Translations under genes and position numbers: made by a program
The notes under the pieces: model-generated
Told to the model about the DNA's origin: nothing
Database searches by the model: none
The model's input: only the letters and a program-made list of their open reading frames with translations
Shown here: positions 1 to 8,528 of the stretch, one piece after another
Layout of the letters: every line of letters starts with the position of its first letter
Numbering within the stretch: position 1 is the stretch's first letter
DNA from: Mangrovimonas sp. TPBH4
GTDB lineage: Bacteria > Bacteroidota > Bacteroidia > Flavobacteriales > Flavobacteriaceae
Assembly: GCF_001280505.1 (NCBI RefSeq)
Contig: NZ_LBIO01000048.1
Location: 1 to 64,000, forward strand
Length of the DNA stretch: 64,000 bases
Reading direction: 5' to 3'

Positions 1-860
1 TGTCCTGGGCCGTTGTATAGGACTCCCCATTAACGGACCACAAATATTCCTCATCCGAACAGATATTGACCTCCGTTACTACAGGCGCTGGCTCCGGTGT
101 CACCGCTAGCACCAGGCGCTGGTCGGCTGCACAGTCCTCGCCCTCTATCGTGATGTCCTGGGCCGTTGTATAGGACTCCCCATTAACGGACCACAAATAC
201 TCCTCATCCGAACAGATGTTCACCTCCGTTACTACAGGCGCTGGCTCCGGTGTCACCGTTAGCACCAGGCGCTGGTCAGCCCCACAGTCCTCGCCCTCTA
301 TCGTGATGTCCTGGGCCGTTGTATAGGACTCCCCATTAACGGACCACAAATATTCCTCATCCGAACAGATATTGACCTCCGTTACTACAGGCGCTGGCTC
401 CGGTGTCACCGCTAGCACCAGGCGCTGGTCGGCAGCACAGTCCTCGCCCTCTATCGTGATGTCCTGGGCCGTTGTATAGGACTCCCCATTAACGGACCAC
501 AAATACTCCTCATCGGAACAGATGTTCACCTCCGTTACTACAGGCGCTGGCTCCGGTGTCACCGTTAGCACCAGGCGCTGGTCGGCTGCACAGTCCTCGC
601 CCTCTATCGTGATGTCTTGGGCCGTTGTATAGGTCTCCCCATTGACAGACCACAAATATTCCTCGTCCGAACAGATGTTGACCTCCGTCACTACAGGCGC
701 TGGCTCCGGTGTCACCGTTAGCACCAGGCGCTGGTCAGCAGCACAGTCCTCGCCCTCTATCGTGATGTCCTGGGCCGTTGTATAGGTTTCCCCGTTGACG
801 GACCACAAATACTCCTCGTCGGAACAGATGTTCACAATCGTCTCAATCGGCGCAGGCTCT
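1..860 (-). repeat. 153-bp in-frame tandem repeat array with 306-bp higher-order period
   Basis: The word gtcctgggcc (one copy has gtcttgggcc) recurs at 2, 155, 308, 461, 614 and 767, always exactly 153 bp apart, which is 51 codons. Neighbouring units alternate between two variants: aaatattcc...atattgacc with ccgctagc, and aaatactcc...atgttcacc with ccgttagc. The recent unit of duplication is therefore probably the 306-bp dimer. Units at 614 and 767, nearest the unique sequence, are more diverged, as expected at an array edge. A counted unit is about 58% G+C, well above the flanking DNA. The array continues beyond the window. Confidence 0.95.
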
Positions 861-2698
861 TGAGTTACTTCAATCATAAAGTCACAAGAGTTACTACAAC
901 CATTGGCCGCTGTGTAAGAATAAGTAATTTCATAAATTCCTGGTGATACTTCAGATGGATCAAAAACCCCTTCAACAACTCCAGCACCGCTATAGGTGCC
1001 ATTTTCTGGAGTTCCACCACTTAGACCAACAGGATTATCATCACTACACAAAACCATATCTTCTGGACAGCCTACCTGTGGTTGAATTGTATCCAATGTT
1101 ACCTCCACCGTATCTGAGGCCGTACACCCATTTTCACCTGTTACTGTAAGAGTATAAATTCCAGGAGCATCAAAAATTGAAATACTTGGGTTCTGTTCTG
1201 AAGACGAAAATCCATTTGGACCACTCCATTCATAGCTCACATTTGGTGTGCTACTGGATCCTTCCAAGGTTACTTCAAAAACCTCACAGGTCAGTAGTTT
1301 ATCTGGTCCCGCATTAACATCTGGTGCTGAATTCCCCAAAACTACCTCCACTGTATCTGAGGCCGTACAACCATTTTCATCGGTCACCGTTAAGGTATAG
1401 GTCCCTGAAGCATTCAAGAAAAGGGAAACTGCAGGAGTAGCATCAGTAGACATATAGCCACCAGGGCCACTCCATTCAAAACTTACATTTGGCGTGCTAC
1501 TTGACCCATCCAGTGTCACTTCTGAGATAGAACAGGTAAGAATTTTATCAAGACCTGCATTTACATCCGGTAGAGGATTGATAGAAATTACTAATTCCTG
1601 AATAGTGTAACAATCCTCAGAAACCTGACTTCTTACAAAAAAGGAAGTTTCCTCCAAAGGACTTACCTGTGTATCGGTCAATTCAGTTGTATTATTTTGG
1701 GCATCCTCCAAAGTTTCATGAAAACTTACCAATGCTCCTTGGTCGGTTGTAACAAGGCTTTCTAAATCTACACTTGACTGCCCCTCTGCACAAACTGAAC
1801 CTGGAGTAACTTCCAAATTAGGCTCGACGCAGCAATTCTCCTGAGTCAACACAATGCTTTGCTCACATTCCGAGGCATAATAAAAAGCATCATCTACAGG
1901 GTCGTAATATTCTAAAGTATAGGTTCTCGTTACTGAAATGGTATTATCATCATTAAGATCTATACAATCTGTTTCACCTTGATCTTCAAAACTCATCTGA
2001 AACTCTAACTCACAGTCTTCAGAAATGACGAAAACATCAGATGGATTCTGAAAAGCTACAGGCAAATTACATGGATCTCCATCACAATAATTTCCATTGA
2101 TATCTGTATCCCCAACACAGGTTAAATCCAACACACAAGGAGGCCGCTCTCTACAAATATTACAAATGGACACATTGGCATTGGAGTTTACGCAGAGATA
2201 AAGGTATACTTCATTGACATTATCGGGAAAATCAAAAGTGATGGTTGTTTGCGAACCTCCACTGGATAAAGGCGTACAGTTAATCCCGTCATAAAAATAA
2301 TAGGAAGCATCCAATTCTCCATTACAACCTTGCCCTTGCCCTACATCAAATGTAAAGCTTTCAGTTACGGATTGTTCCTGTCTCACAAACACAAATTCAT
2401 AACAATTAAGAAGATCACTCCCCTCATTATCTAGGTCACTTAGAATCTCACAACCTGAGCCATTAATATCTCCTGAAATACCCGTGGTTCCTTCATCGCA
2501 AAACGGTAAGGCATCTACATCTACAGTCACGCTTTGATCCGCACAAAGTGCACTTTCTATACATTGCGCATATGAGACTGAACTACTTGAAAACAAAAAA
2601 GTCAATATAATTACCAATGGTATATTGACTTTATGATGTAGTTTTTGAATGAGAAAGTTTGGGGTGTTTTTACTTGAATTGATAGCATTGTTATTCAT
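1..2698 (-). CDS. Giant secreted repeat protein (adhesin-like), 3' part beyond window
   Basis: This frame is open from an ATG at 2698 to the left edge (about 899 codons), so the C-terminus is not visible. It begins with a long signal peptide (hydrophobic core around residues 28-42) and probable cleavage SYA|QCIES, leaving Gln first. A cysteine-rich region of about 320 residues follows, then two PKD/Ig-like modules of about 80 residues (each with SSSTPNV and the ending GCTASDTVEV), a domain with GTYSGAGVVEGVFDPS, and an array of 51-residue repeats (NICSDEEYLWSVNGE ... EGEDC, two Cys each) running off the edge. This architecture is typical of large surface adhesins of gliding or T9SS-equipped Bacteroidota. 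A T9SS sorting domain would be expected in the unseen C-terminus; that is inference. The exact function is unknown. Confidence 0.85.
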   Translation of the reverse strand, partial: MNNNAINSSKNTPNFLIQKLHHKVNIPLVIILTFLFSSSSVSYAQCIESALCADQSVTVDVDALPFCDEGTTGISGDINGSGCEILSDLDNEGSDLLNCYEFVFVRQEQSVTESFTFDVGQGQGCNGELDASYYFYDGINCTPLSSGGSQTTITFDFPDNVNEVYLYLCVNSNANVSICNICRERPPCVLDLTCVGDTDINGNYCDGDPCNLPVAFQNPSDVFVISEDCELEFQMSFEDQGETDCIDLNDDNTISVTRTYTLEYYDPVDDAFYYASECEQSIVLTQENCCVEPNLEVTPGSVCAEGQSSVDLESLVTTDQGALVSFHETLEDAQNNTTELTDTQVSPLEETSFFVRSQVSEDCYTIQELVISINPLPDVNAGLDKILTCSISEVTLDGSSSTPNVSFEWSGPGGYMSTDATPAVSLFLNASGTYTLTVTDENGCTASDTVEVVLGNSAPDVNAGPDKLLTCEVFEVTLEGSSSTPNVSYEWSGPNGFSSSEQNPSISIFDAPGIYTLTVTGENGCTASDTVEVTLDTIQPQVGCPEDMVLCSDDNPVGLSGGTPENGTYSGAGVVEGVFDPSEVSPGIYEITYSYTAANGCSNSCDFMIEVTQEPAPIETIVNICSDEEYLWSVNGETYTTAQDITIEGEDCAADQRLVLTVTPEPAPVVTEVNICSDEEYLWSVNGETYTTAQDITIEGEDCAADQRLVLTVTPEPAPVVTEVNICSDEEYLWSVNGESYTTAQDITIEGEDCAADQRLVLAVTPEPAPVVTEVNICSDEEYLWSVNGESYTTAQDITIEGEDCGADQRLVLTVTPEPAPVVTEVNICSDEEYLWSVNGESYTTAQDITIEGEDCAADQRLVLAVTPEPAPVVTEVNICSDEEYLWSVNGESYTTAQD

Positions 2699-2997
2699 AA
2701 TGGTTAGTTTTTAAAGTTTAAAAACCAAACATTAGTCTGTTCTTATTCTGAGTAAATTTAGGTTGACGGGCTATTAATCAACTTAAATTTTTCACTAAAA
2801 AATGCTTTGGGAATTATTACAACAAACGAATTTAAAAAAAATTAATTCACAAAAATAAATCTTCTATCAACTGAACAATAAAAAGTTAAACGTTATTTAT
2901 CGGTAAGAAAAAACATATACAAAATTAATATTCAGACAAATACAATACGAAATTTCATAATAACAAATCAATTTGAAAGAAATAACATTCATTGATT
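2699..2997. other. AT-rich intergenic leader of the adhesin gene with two inverted repeats
   Basis: These 299 bases contain no convincing gene. They hold a perfect inverted repeat with 9-bp arms and a one-base centre (GTTTTTAAA g TTTAAAAAC) at 2707-2725, just upstream of the adhesin ATG. A longer imperfect inverted repeat lies at 2754-2790, with arms AAATTTAGGTTGA and TCAACTTAAATTT. Neither is followed by a T-run on the minus strand, so they look like leader or operator structures and not terminators. No perfect TAnnTTTG box for the adhesin was found. Confidence 0.5.
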
Positions 2998-3435
2998 TCA
3001 CTTGTCCAAATAGGCCTTCAAACTCTCATTAATAAAATATTGCCAGCCCTCTAAACAACTTTCTCTTGAAAACTCTGGAATCCCTTCTTGAAAATCCTCA
3101 ATAATAGTTACGCTTAGGATCAGTTGTGTTTTACTAACATCGATAGGGATAAGTTCAAATGTAACATATGAATCCCCATCCAAATCTTGATATCGCCATC
3201 TGTACACAAGTTTTTTATTCGGAAGCACTTCTTCAATAGTCCACAGATGTAAAAAATCCCTACTCGGGGCCTTCACATTAAATTGAGTATGAAACCCTTT
3301 TTCAGCTTTAAATTCTGGTATATTTTCAAAAAACCATTGCAACATCTGCTTGTGCTCTGTAATAGCCTTCCAAACTTGAGCAACAGGTACCTCAAATTCC
3401 TGAATTATTATAATTGGTGGGTCACTTCTTTTCAT
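2998..3435 (-). CDS. START/AHSA1-like (SRPBCC) domain protein
   Basis: This 145-residue protein has the layout of the AHSA1-type SRPBCC family: an N-terminal beta strand (IIIIQEFEVP), then VAQVWKAITEHKQMLQWF, a central WTIEEVLPNKKLVYRWRY stretch and a C-terminal helix (CLEGWQYFINESLKAYL). The family forms a helix-grip fold with a hydrophobic cavity; the ligand is not known here. I chose the ATG at 3435 because the family normally starts close to this point. An in-frame ATG at 3474 would add 13 residues (MYWFKNCERCFIT) that do not resemble the fold. The gene stands alone, with the adhesin gene about 300 bp downstream on the same strand. Confidence 0.8.
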   Translation of the reverse strand: MKRSDPPIIIIQEFEVPVAQVWKAITEHKQMLQWFFENIPEFKAEKGFHTQFNVKAPSRDFLHLWTIEEVLPNKKLVYRWRYQDLDGDSYVTFELIPIDVSKTQLILSVTIIEDFQEGIPEFSRESCLEGWQYFINESLKAYLDK

Positions 3436-3628
3436 AGTAATAAAGCATCTTTCACAGTTTTTAAACCAATACATTGTTTTACGTAGCTAAAGATAAGCAT
3501 TCCCATAACTCACAAGAATCATTTTTAATAGAGTACACTACAAATCAATAAAACTTATCAAATCAAACCCTGACATCAAATTCTACTATTATTATGTAAG
3601 ATATTTCATTAAAATTAAAGAATGTTTC

Positions 3629-3636
3629 TATATTTG
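3629..3636 (+). promoter_or_regulatory. Candidate -7 box TATATTTG
   Basis: TATATTTG matches the Bacteroidota -7 consensus TAnnTTTG and lies 55 bp before the start of the Fn3/T9SS protein gene. No TTG was found at the ideal 19-base spacing. Confidence 0.45.
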
Positions 3637-3691
3637 AGGGAAATAAAAGCAACCTAAGTATTATTAACAAAACACATTAATTCAACTATTT

Positions 3692-5371
3692 ATGAATGTA
3701 AAATTACCCAACCTATTTTTAAGTGCCTTTTTAGGAACCTCATTAATGCTAAATGCTCAAGAATACGAGCCCTTAATTGTAGATTCTGGATTTACAGCGG
3801 ATATTGTCGCAAATGGTGCAACTACAGCCATGGCTTCAACCACAGCCGCCGCTGATGATGCCAATTGGTGTTTTATGAGTACCGATTTTGATCCTACCGG
3901 CACTTCCAATTTTGATTTCGCATTGCCTGCCGATGGACTATTTAATTCTGAAGCAACCCTTGATATTAGTTTTCAATTAGCAGATTTTGCATCCAACAAC
4001 TCTTTAAGAATAGTCACCCAAGGGAATAGTGGGACGCTAACATTCACAAACGACGTACAGGCTTCCAAATTATTTGTGGTAGGAACCACAGGAAGCGGGA
4101 GTACGCAATTTACAACAATTGTAACGTTTACTGACGCCTCCGTACAGATTTTCAACGGATCCCAGATGCCTGATTGGTTTAACAGTAATGTTCAGCCTAT
4201 TGCATTATCTGGATTTGGAAGAGTCAACAGAATTGATGACGAAATCCATACAAATACAGGAAACCCTAGACTTTACCAAGTACAATTAGATATTCTTCCA
4301 GAAAACTATGGAAAAACTATCGAAAGTATTGAAATATCGAAAACTACTGATGATAATAGTGTGCTGAATATCATGGCTATTTCAGCTGAATTAGCACCAT
4401 CATGTTTACCAATATCTAATCTAGAAGCTTCTGCCACAGCAACTACAGCAGAGATTTCTTGGGATTCACCCGCTACAGCACCTGCTAATGGAATAGATTA
4501 CTATTTAACTACGGATAGTATTGCTCCAGACGAAACGACAGAGCCAACCGCCAATTTGGCTGCTACTGAAACATCTTTATCTCTTTCTGACTTAACTACA
4601 GGAACAATTTATTATTTCTGGATCCGTACCAACTGTGGAACTGATGATTTAGGAACATGGGAACTGGTGAGTTTTACACCTGGCCAGGTAAGTGCCACCT
4701 ATTCTGATGGAGACATATCTACTTTACATTTAGACTCGCCAACTACATCTTCAAGTACCACATGTCCTGGTATATTAACTATTTCTATCCCCGAAGGATA
4801 TCAAATAGCAAATGTTGATGTAAGTTATAATATGACTAGTAATAATTCCGGATACATGTCTGAACAAAAATCAATTCTAGTTTGTAATACAACTGGAAAT
4901 ACAGAATCTCAAGTCCATTCTGGACTTGGACAAGGAGGAACTTATGCCTACAGTCGAAGTAATCTAGATATTGCAAATGGCACTACAGGTGATGTGGAAT
5001 TTGAACTAAGGGGTTGGAGAACTTGGACATCACCTGGAGCAGATACAGGCTGCACCACAACTTATAACAAAGTAGACAACAATACTTGGACCATTACCGT
5101 AACCTATGAAGCTACCTTATCCGCTCCTAATTATGAGTTGGAACAATTGTCAGTATATCCAAATCCTGCCACCAATGTGGTGACCGTAGAAGCTGGAGAG
5201 CAAATTTCAGACATCACTATTTTTAACTTGTTAGGTCAGGTTGTACTGAACCACACGGCGAACAGCCTTATCGAAGAAATCAATATTTCTTCCTTGGCTC
5301 AAGGTAATTACATCCTAAAAACTTCTACCACAACAGGCAAACAAGCTACTACGAAATTGATAAAACAATAG
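3692..5371 (+). CDS. Secreted T9SS protein with fibronectin type III domain
   Basis: This 559-residue protein starts with a signal peptide (NLFLSAFLGTSLMLNA) and probable cleavage NA|QEYEP, giving N-terminal Gln. Residues about 25-235 form a beta-rich Thr/Ser/Asn-rich region I do not recognise. Residues about 236-330 are a fibronectin type III domain (ATTAEISWDSPAT, GTIYYFWIRTNCG). A second beta-rich domain follows to about 475. The last 80 residues are a type A T9SS sorting domain (SVYPNPATNVVTVEAG, IFNLLGQVV, LAQGNYILK, KLIKQ), so the protein should be exported across the outer membrane and anchored or released. The catalytic or binding role is unknown. A strong terminator follows 16 bp after the stop. 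Confidence 0.85.
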   Translation: MNVKLPNLFLSAFLGTSLMLNAQEYEPLIVDSGFTADIVANGATTAMASTTAAADDANWCFMSTDFDPTGTSNFDFALPADGLFNSEATLDISFQLADFASNNSLRIVTQGNSGTLTFTNDVQASKLFVVGTTGSGSTQFTTIVTFTDASVQIFNGSQMPDWFNSNVQPIALSGFGRVNRIDDEIHTNTGNPRLYQVQLDILPENYGKTIESIEISKTTDDNSVLNIMAISAELAPSCLPISNLEASATATTAEISWDSPATAPANGIDYYLTTDSIAPDETTEPTANLAATETSLSLSDLTTGTIYYFWIRTNCGTDDLGTWELVSFTPGQVSATYSDGDISTLHLDSPTTSSSTTCPGILTISIPEGYQIANVDVSYNMTSNNSGYMSEQKSILVCNTTGNTESQVHSGLGQGGTYAYSRSNLDIANGTTGDVEFELRGWRTWTSPGADTGCTTTYNKVDNNTWTITVTYEATLSAPNYELEQLSVYPNPATNVVTVEAGEQISDITIFNLLGQVVLNHTANSLIEEINISSLAQGNYILKTSTTTGKQATTKLIKQ

Positions 5372-5387
5372 GTTTTAATATTCCAAT

Positions 5388-5420
5388 AAAAAAAGGGAAA
5401 CTAAATGTTTCCCTTTTTTT
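5388..5420. terminator. Bidirectional rho-independent terminator
   Basis: AAAAAAAGGGAAAC (5388-5401), loop TAAAT, then GTTTCCCTTTTTTT (5407-5420). It sits between two convergent genes and has A/T tracts on both sides, so it can serve both strands. Confidence 0.9.
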
Positions 5421-5438
5421 ATAATACTTAACTATCTT

Positions 5439-6386
5439 TCAATGTGTCAACCTTCTTACAATATCCTTTACAGGTAAAATTTCATTTGTGTATTCTATAC
5501 TAGGTCCCGCCACCCATACTGTTTTATAGGTTGCTTTGAGCGCCGCATTCTCAGTAGCTTTCATTCCTAAATAAAAACGAAACATTTTCACCCACTTCTT
5601 AAGCTTTTTGTTTTTATTCAAAACCGTTTCCAACCAAGTGGCTTTGGTTCCTATTTTTTGTACATAGGGTGTGTTGATGACGGTACAAGGTGTGCCCGAT
5701 ATTCTTTCCGTCATCACAATATCATTTTTACCATAATCTACACAGGCCTGTTTGTATTCTTGAGTTACTCCAGCTTCTTTTGAAGCAATAAATGGACTTC
5801 CTACCGAAACTCCTGCTGCACCGTATTTCAACATTTCATCTACATGTGCTTTCGTACCAACCCCACCAGCCGAAATCACTGGGATATTGCAATATGTTTT
5901 AATCTCTTCAATGAGTTCCTGAGGCGGCACTTCACCCCGATGTCCACCTGCTTGATTGTTAACGGCAATGACGGCATCTGCGCCCAATTCCGTTACTTTT
6001 TTGGCGTAGGTTAAATCCGTAACATCACAAAATACTTTTATGTTATGTTTATGAGCTTCTCGAATGGTTTCTTCAGGACTTCCCAAAGAAGTGATGATAA
6101 AATCGCAACCTTCTTCGCACAGCAATTGTAACTGCTCCCTATATTTTACGTTGGATTTATTGACAATCAAATTAAAACCATAGGCACCTCCTTTTGGTTT
6201 TGCAGCCTTCAGTTCCTTTATTGCTTCCTGCAATTCTGGAAGTGTTCTATAATTCAATGCAGGAATACAACCGGCAATGCCTTCCTGCATGGCTTCTTTT
6301 ACCATTTCAACATTGGACACCAAAAACATGGGTGCCATAATAATTGGGTATTTAATACCTAAAATTTCTGTAAGTGGGGATGTCAT
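5439..6386 (-). CDS. NAD(P)H-dependent flavin oxidoreductase, nitronate monooxygenase/FabK-like
   Basis: This 315-residue TIM-barrel flavoenzyme belongs to the 2-nitropropane dioxygenase family. It opens with LGIKYPIIMAPM (FMN-binding N-terminus), has AGGHRG at residues 146-151 (His149 is the position of the catalytic base), and phosphate-binding segments PVISAGGVG (169-177) and GVSVGSPFI (192-200). Members oxidise alkyl nitronates or act as enoyl-ACP reductases (FabK). The C-terminal part, with a basic KNKKLKKWVKMF stretch, is longer than in FabK, so I do not assign a substrate. It is a single-gene unit sharing the 5388-5420 terminator with the convergent upstream gene. Confidence 0.8.
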   Translation of the reverse strand: MTSPLTEILGIKYPIIMAPMFLVSNVEMVKEAMQEGIAGCIPALNYRTLPELQEAIKELKAAKPKGGAYGFNLIVNKSNVKYREQLQLLCEEGCDFIITSLGSPEETIREAHKHNIKVFCDVTDLTYAKKVTELGADAVIAVNNQAGGHRGEVPPQELIEEIKTYCNIPVISAGGVGTKAHVDEMLKYGAAGVSVGSPFIASKEAGVTQEYKQACVDYGKNDIVMTERISGTPCTVINTPYVQKIGTKATWLETVLNKNKKLKKWVKMFRFYLGMKATENAALKATYKTVWVAGPSIEYTNEILPVKDIVRRLTH

Positions 6387-6448
6387 ATAGTTTGCTTATA
6401 CAACAAATATAAGCATTTTACTATGCGCGCATAACAAAAAGTCAATTT

Positions 6449-7678
6449 CTAATCTATAAATCGATAATACCCACATTTCAAGTAGGCTCCCTCCGGAAAG
6501 TTTACAGGGTGGTCAATGTCGTGTTGCGTTTTTAAGATCAATTTAAACTTCCTCCCTGCCTTACTTAATGCTTGATTGTTGATATCAAAGAAGGCCTGAG
6601 CTACTACTCTTGAAGAACAGGATGCCAAAACCAAGAGGCCATTTTTTGCGGTTAACTGCACTCCCAAGGTTGCCAATTGTGCATATTTCTTTTTTGCCAA
6701 ATCCACTTCTGACGCCTGCTTGGCAAAACTTGGTGGGTCAATCACTACCACATCAAATGTATCTCCTTGATGTATTAAATTTTCCAATTCTTTGAACGCA
6801 TCTCCTGCGATGGTGTTATGCACTCCCGAATACTCATTTAATTTTCCATTGGCCAATGCCACTTCCAAAGCCTGCTTACTAATATCCAAACTGGTTACCG
6901 AAGTAGCACCATTGTAAAGCGCATGTACCGAAAATCCCCCCGCATACGAAAACACATCCAAGACGGTCTTACCTTTACTCCATTCACCCACCTGTTTTCT
7001 ATTGGCTCGATGATCTAAGAAATAGCCTGTTTTATGCCCTTTGATAACATTGGCAGAAAAATTCACACCATGTTCTATAAATTCCACAACCTCATTCTCC
7101 AACACACCATAGATTACAGAGCCATCAACTAGATTTTGGTTGGGAATGTTTTGAAGGTTTCGGCTTAGCCGAATCACTACAGTATCCACACTAGACACTT
7201 CCCGCATCATTGGCAAAATAGTTTCTAAATAAGGTAGCCAAATTTCAGAATATAACTTCACTACCAACACCGAAGCATACACATCGGCAATCAACCCTGG
7301 AAACCCATCATTTTCTCCAAAAATCAATCGGTAACTATTGGTATTTGTCTGCAACAGGTCATAGCGTTTTGCGTAAACTTCCTCAATTTTCTTTTGAAAA
7401 AAAACAGCATTAACCTCTACCTTTTCAACTCCGCTATACAACATTTTTATACGAATTGGAGAATTAGCATCGTACAGCCCCAATCCTATTAACTTATTCT
7501 TGTTTTTACTGAAAACAATAGCTAAATCTCCAGATTTTGCATCCTCATTAATCTTTACAATACTGTTTGAAAACACCCACGGATGACCTTTAACCACAAA
7601 CTGCTCCCCTTTAACATTCAACTTGACCGCCAAACGCTTGGGCTGATAATTAGACTTTATATTTTTAGAAAATGACAT
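6449..7678 (-). CDS. Class I rRNA cytosine-C5 methyltransferase, RlmI-like
   Basis: This 409-residue SAM-dependent methyltransferase has an N-terminal PUA-like RNA-binding domain (GEQFVVKGHPWVFSNSI, about residues 23-40), a central EEHUD-like domain and a Rossmann catalytic domain. Visible motifs are LDVFSYAGGFSVHAL (SAM loop, from about 240) and VVIDPPSFAK (catalytic loop, about 311-320). The family methylates 23S rRNA cytosines; the exact target is inferred from similarity to RlmI. An upstream ATG at 7798 is unlikely to be used: it would read through the terminator hairpin of the neighbouring lipoprotein gene and add a non-conserved 40-residue extension. The ATG at 7678 gives the usual family length. 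Confidence 0.85.
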   Translation of the reverse strand: MSFSKNIKSNYQPKRLAVKLNVKGEQFVVKGHPWVFSNSIVKINEDAKSGDLAIVFSKNKNKLIGLGLYDANSPIRIKMLYSGVEKVEVNAVFFQKKIEEVYAKRYDLLQTNTNSYRLIFGENDGFPGLIADVYASVLVVKLYSEIWLPYLETILPMMREVSSVDTVVIRLSRNLQNIPNQNLVDGSVIYGVLENEVVEFIEHGVNFSANVIKGHKTGYFLDHRANRKQVGEWSKGKTVLDVFSYAGGFSVHALYNGATSVTSLDISKQALEVALANGKLNEYSGVHNTIAGDAFKELENLIHQGDTFDVVVIDPPSFAKQASEVDLAKKKYAQLATLGVQLTAKNGLLVLASCSSRVVAQAFFDINNQALSKAGRKFKLILKTQHDIDHPVNFPEGAYLKCGYYRFID

Positions 7679-7730
7679 AGCTCTGAAATAGACCTCAAAA
7701 TTATGGGTTTTAATTGAATTTGGTGTAACA

Positions 7731-7760
7731 AAAAACGCAACCAGAAATGGTTGCGTTTTT
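7731..7760 (-). terminator. Terminator hairpin, copy 1 of a reused sequence
   Basis: AAAAACGCAACCA (7731-7743), loop gaaa on the plus strand, TGGTTGCGTTTTT (7748-7760). It lies 21 bp after the stop of the lipocalin-like lipoprotein gene and ends in a U-tract on that strand. The same 30-mer occurs at 8481-8510. Confidence 0.9.
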
Positions 7761-7781
7761 AAGTCCTTATTTTCTTTTTTA

Positions 7782-8309
7782 TTACTCTTCCCTAACAAAC
7801 GTTTGAAAAGTAGTCATATTTGTTGTTACCTCATACCCTTGTTGATTTTGAGTATCTGAAATAGTGCTTTTCAATTTCATCATGGTATCAGTCATTTCTA
7901 AAATCACAAATTCTTGAATTAACTCCCCACTAGTTATCGTGATAACATCTCCTTCCATTTCCCAAGTTCCTTCCAAGTATTGTCCAACCATACCGTAATC
8001 TTGGGTTTGGCTAACTCCTTGGCTAGTCGCAGTTACCTCTAGCCCAAAAGCTCCGTCTGCAATTACTTCGTTGGGAGTTTCTGTAAACGTCCAAATATAA
8101 TCAATTTCATATGCCTCTCCTACAACATCTGAGGATACTGACTGGCCCATATACTCGTAGGATGTCTCTCCTTCATAGTTATATTCTAACATAGACCAAG
8201 ACCCTGTAAGTTCTCCAGTGATAACAGCAGGATTATCATTACTGTCATCATTAGAACATGACACAAATAACAATGTAACAAATGCAAACAATAGGTTAAG
8301 TTTTTTCAT
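7782..8309 (-). CDS. Lipocalin-like lipoprotein, paralogue A
   Basis: This 175-residue protein has a lipoprotein signal (LLFAFVTLLFVSC, lipidated Cys19) followed by an acidic tether (SNDDSNDN), so it should sit in the cell envelope. The mature part reads as a small beta-barrel of the lipocalin-like type common in Flavobacteriia: GELTGSWSMLEYNYEG at the start, then alternating strands ending TFQTFVREE. It is clearly paralogous to the next gene upstream on this strand: both share MKKL.LLFA..TLLFVSCS, GSW/GTW, the EAY.I.Y...F....NEV..DG..GLE block and a TWEM/TYEM strand. The ligand is unknown. Confidence 0.75.
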   Translation of the reverse strand: MKKLNLLFAFVTLLFVSCSNDDSNDNPAVITGELTGSWSMLEYNYEGETSYEYMGQSVSSDVVGEAYEIDYIWTFTETPNEVIADGAFGLEVTATSQGVSQTQDYGMVGQYLEGTWEMEGDVITITSGELIQEFVILEMTDTMMKLKSTISDTQNQQGYEVTTNMTTFQTFVREE

Positions 8310-8347
8310 AATTTTAATTTTTAGTTGGTTAATAATTTAATTTGCGG

Positions 8348-8355
8348 CAAACATA
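8348..8355 (-). promoter_or_regulatory. Candidate -7 box TATGTTTG for paralogue A
   Basis: The plus-strand sequence CAAACATA reads TATGTTTG on the minus strand, matching TAnnTTTG, 38 bp upstream of the start codon. No TTG is seen at the ideal spacing. A box lies at a comparable distance upstream of paralogue B. Confidence 0.45.
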
Positions 8356-8480
8356 GCAGAATTGAAATGTTAAAAAAAGTTTATTTTTATATTTTTTTAA
8401 GAAAATTCATACTGAATTTTTCAACATACTTGCTATCAATAATTTATTTATTACACCATTAACAAATAACGTTCTTCATA

Positions 8481-8510
8481 AAAAACGCAACCAGAAATGG
8501 TTGCGTTTTT
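8481..8510 (-). terminator. Terminator hairpin, copy 2 of a reused sequence
   Basis: This is identical over 30 bases to the hairpin at 7731-7760 (stem AAAAACGCAACCA / TGGTTGCGTTTTT, plus-strand loop gaaa). It lies 18 bp beyond the stop of lipoprotein paralogue B. Confidence 0.9.
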
Positions 8511-8528
8511 CATAACAATTAAAAATCG

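Noticed and set aside
1..860. Regular direct repeats resembling a CRISPR array
   Set aside because: The 153-bp units are contiguous, have no spacers, keep the reading frame and encode a continuous secreted protein.
943..1149. Plus-strand open frame of 68 codons
   Set aside because: It lies antisense to the adhesin gene, has a His/Leu/Tyr-rich composition and no family resemblance.
7679..7798. N-terminal extension of the RlmI-like methyltransferase
   Set aside because: It spans the terminator of the neighbouring lipoprotein gene and is not typical of the family.
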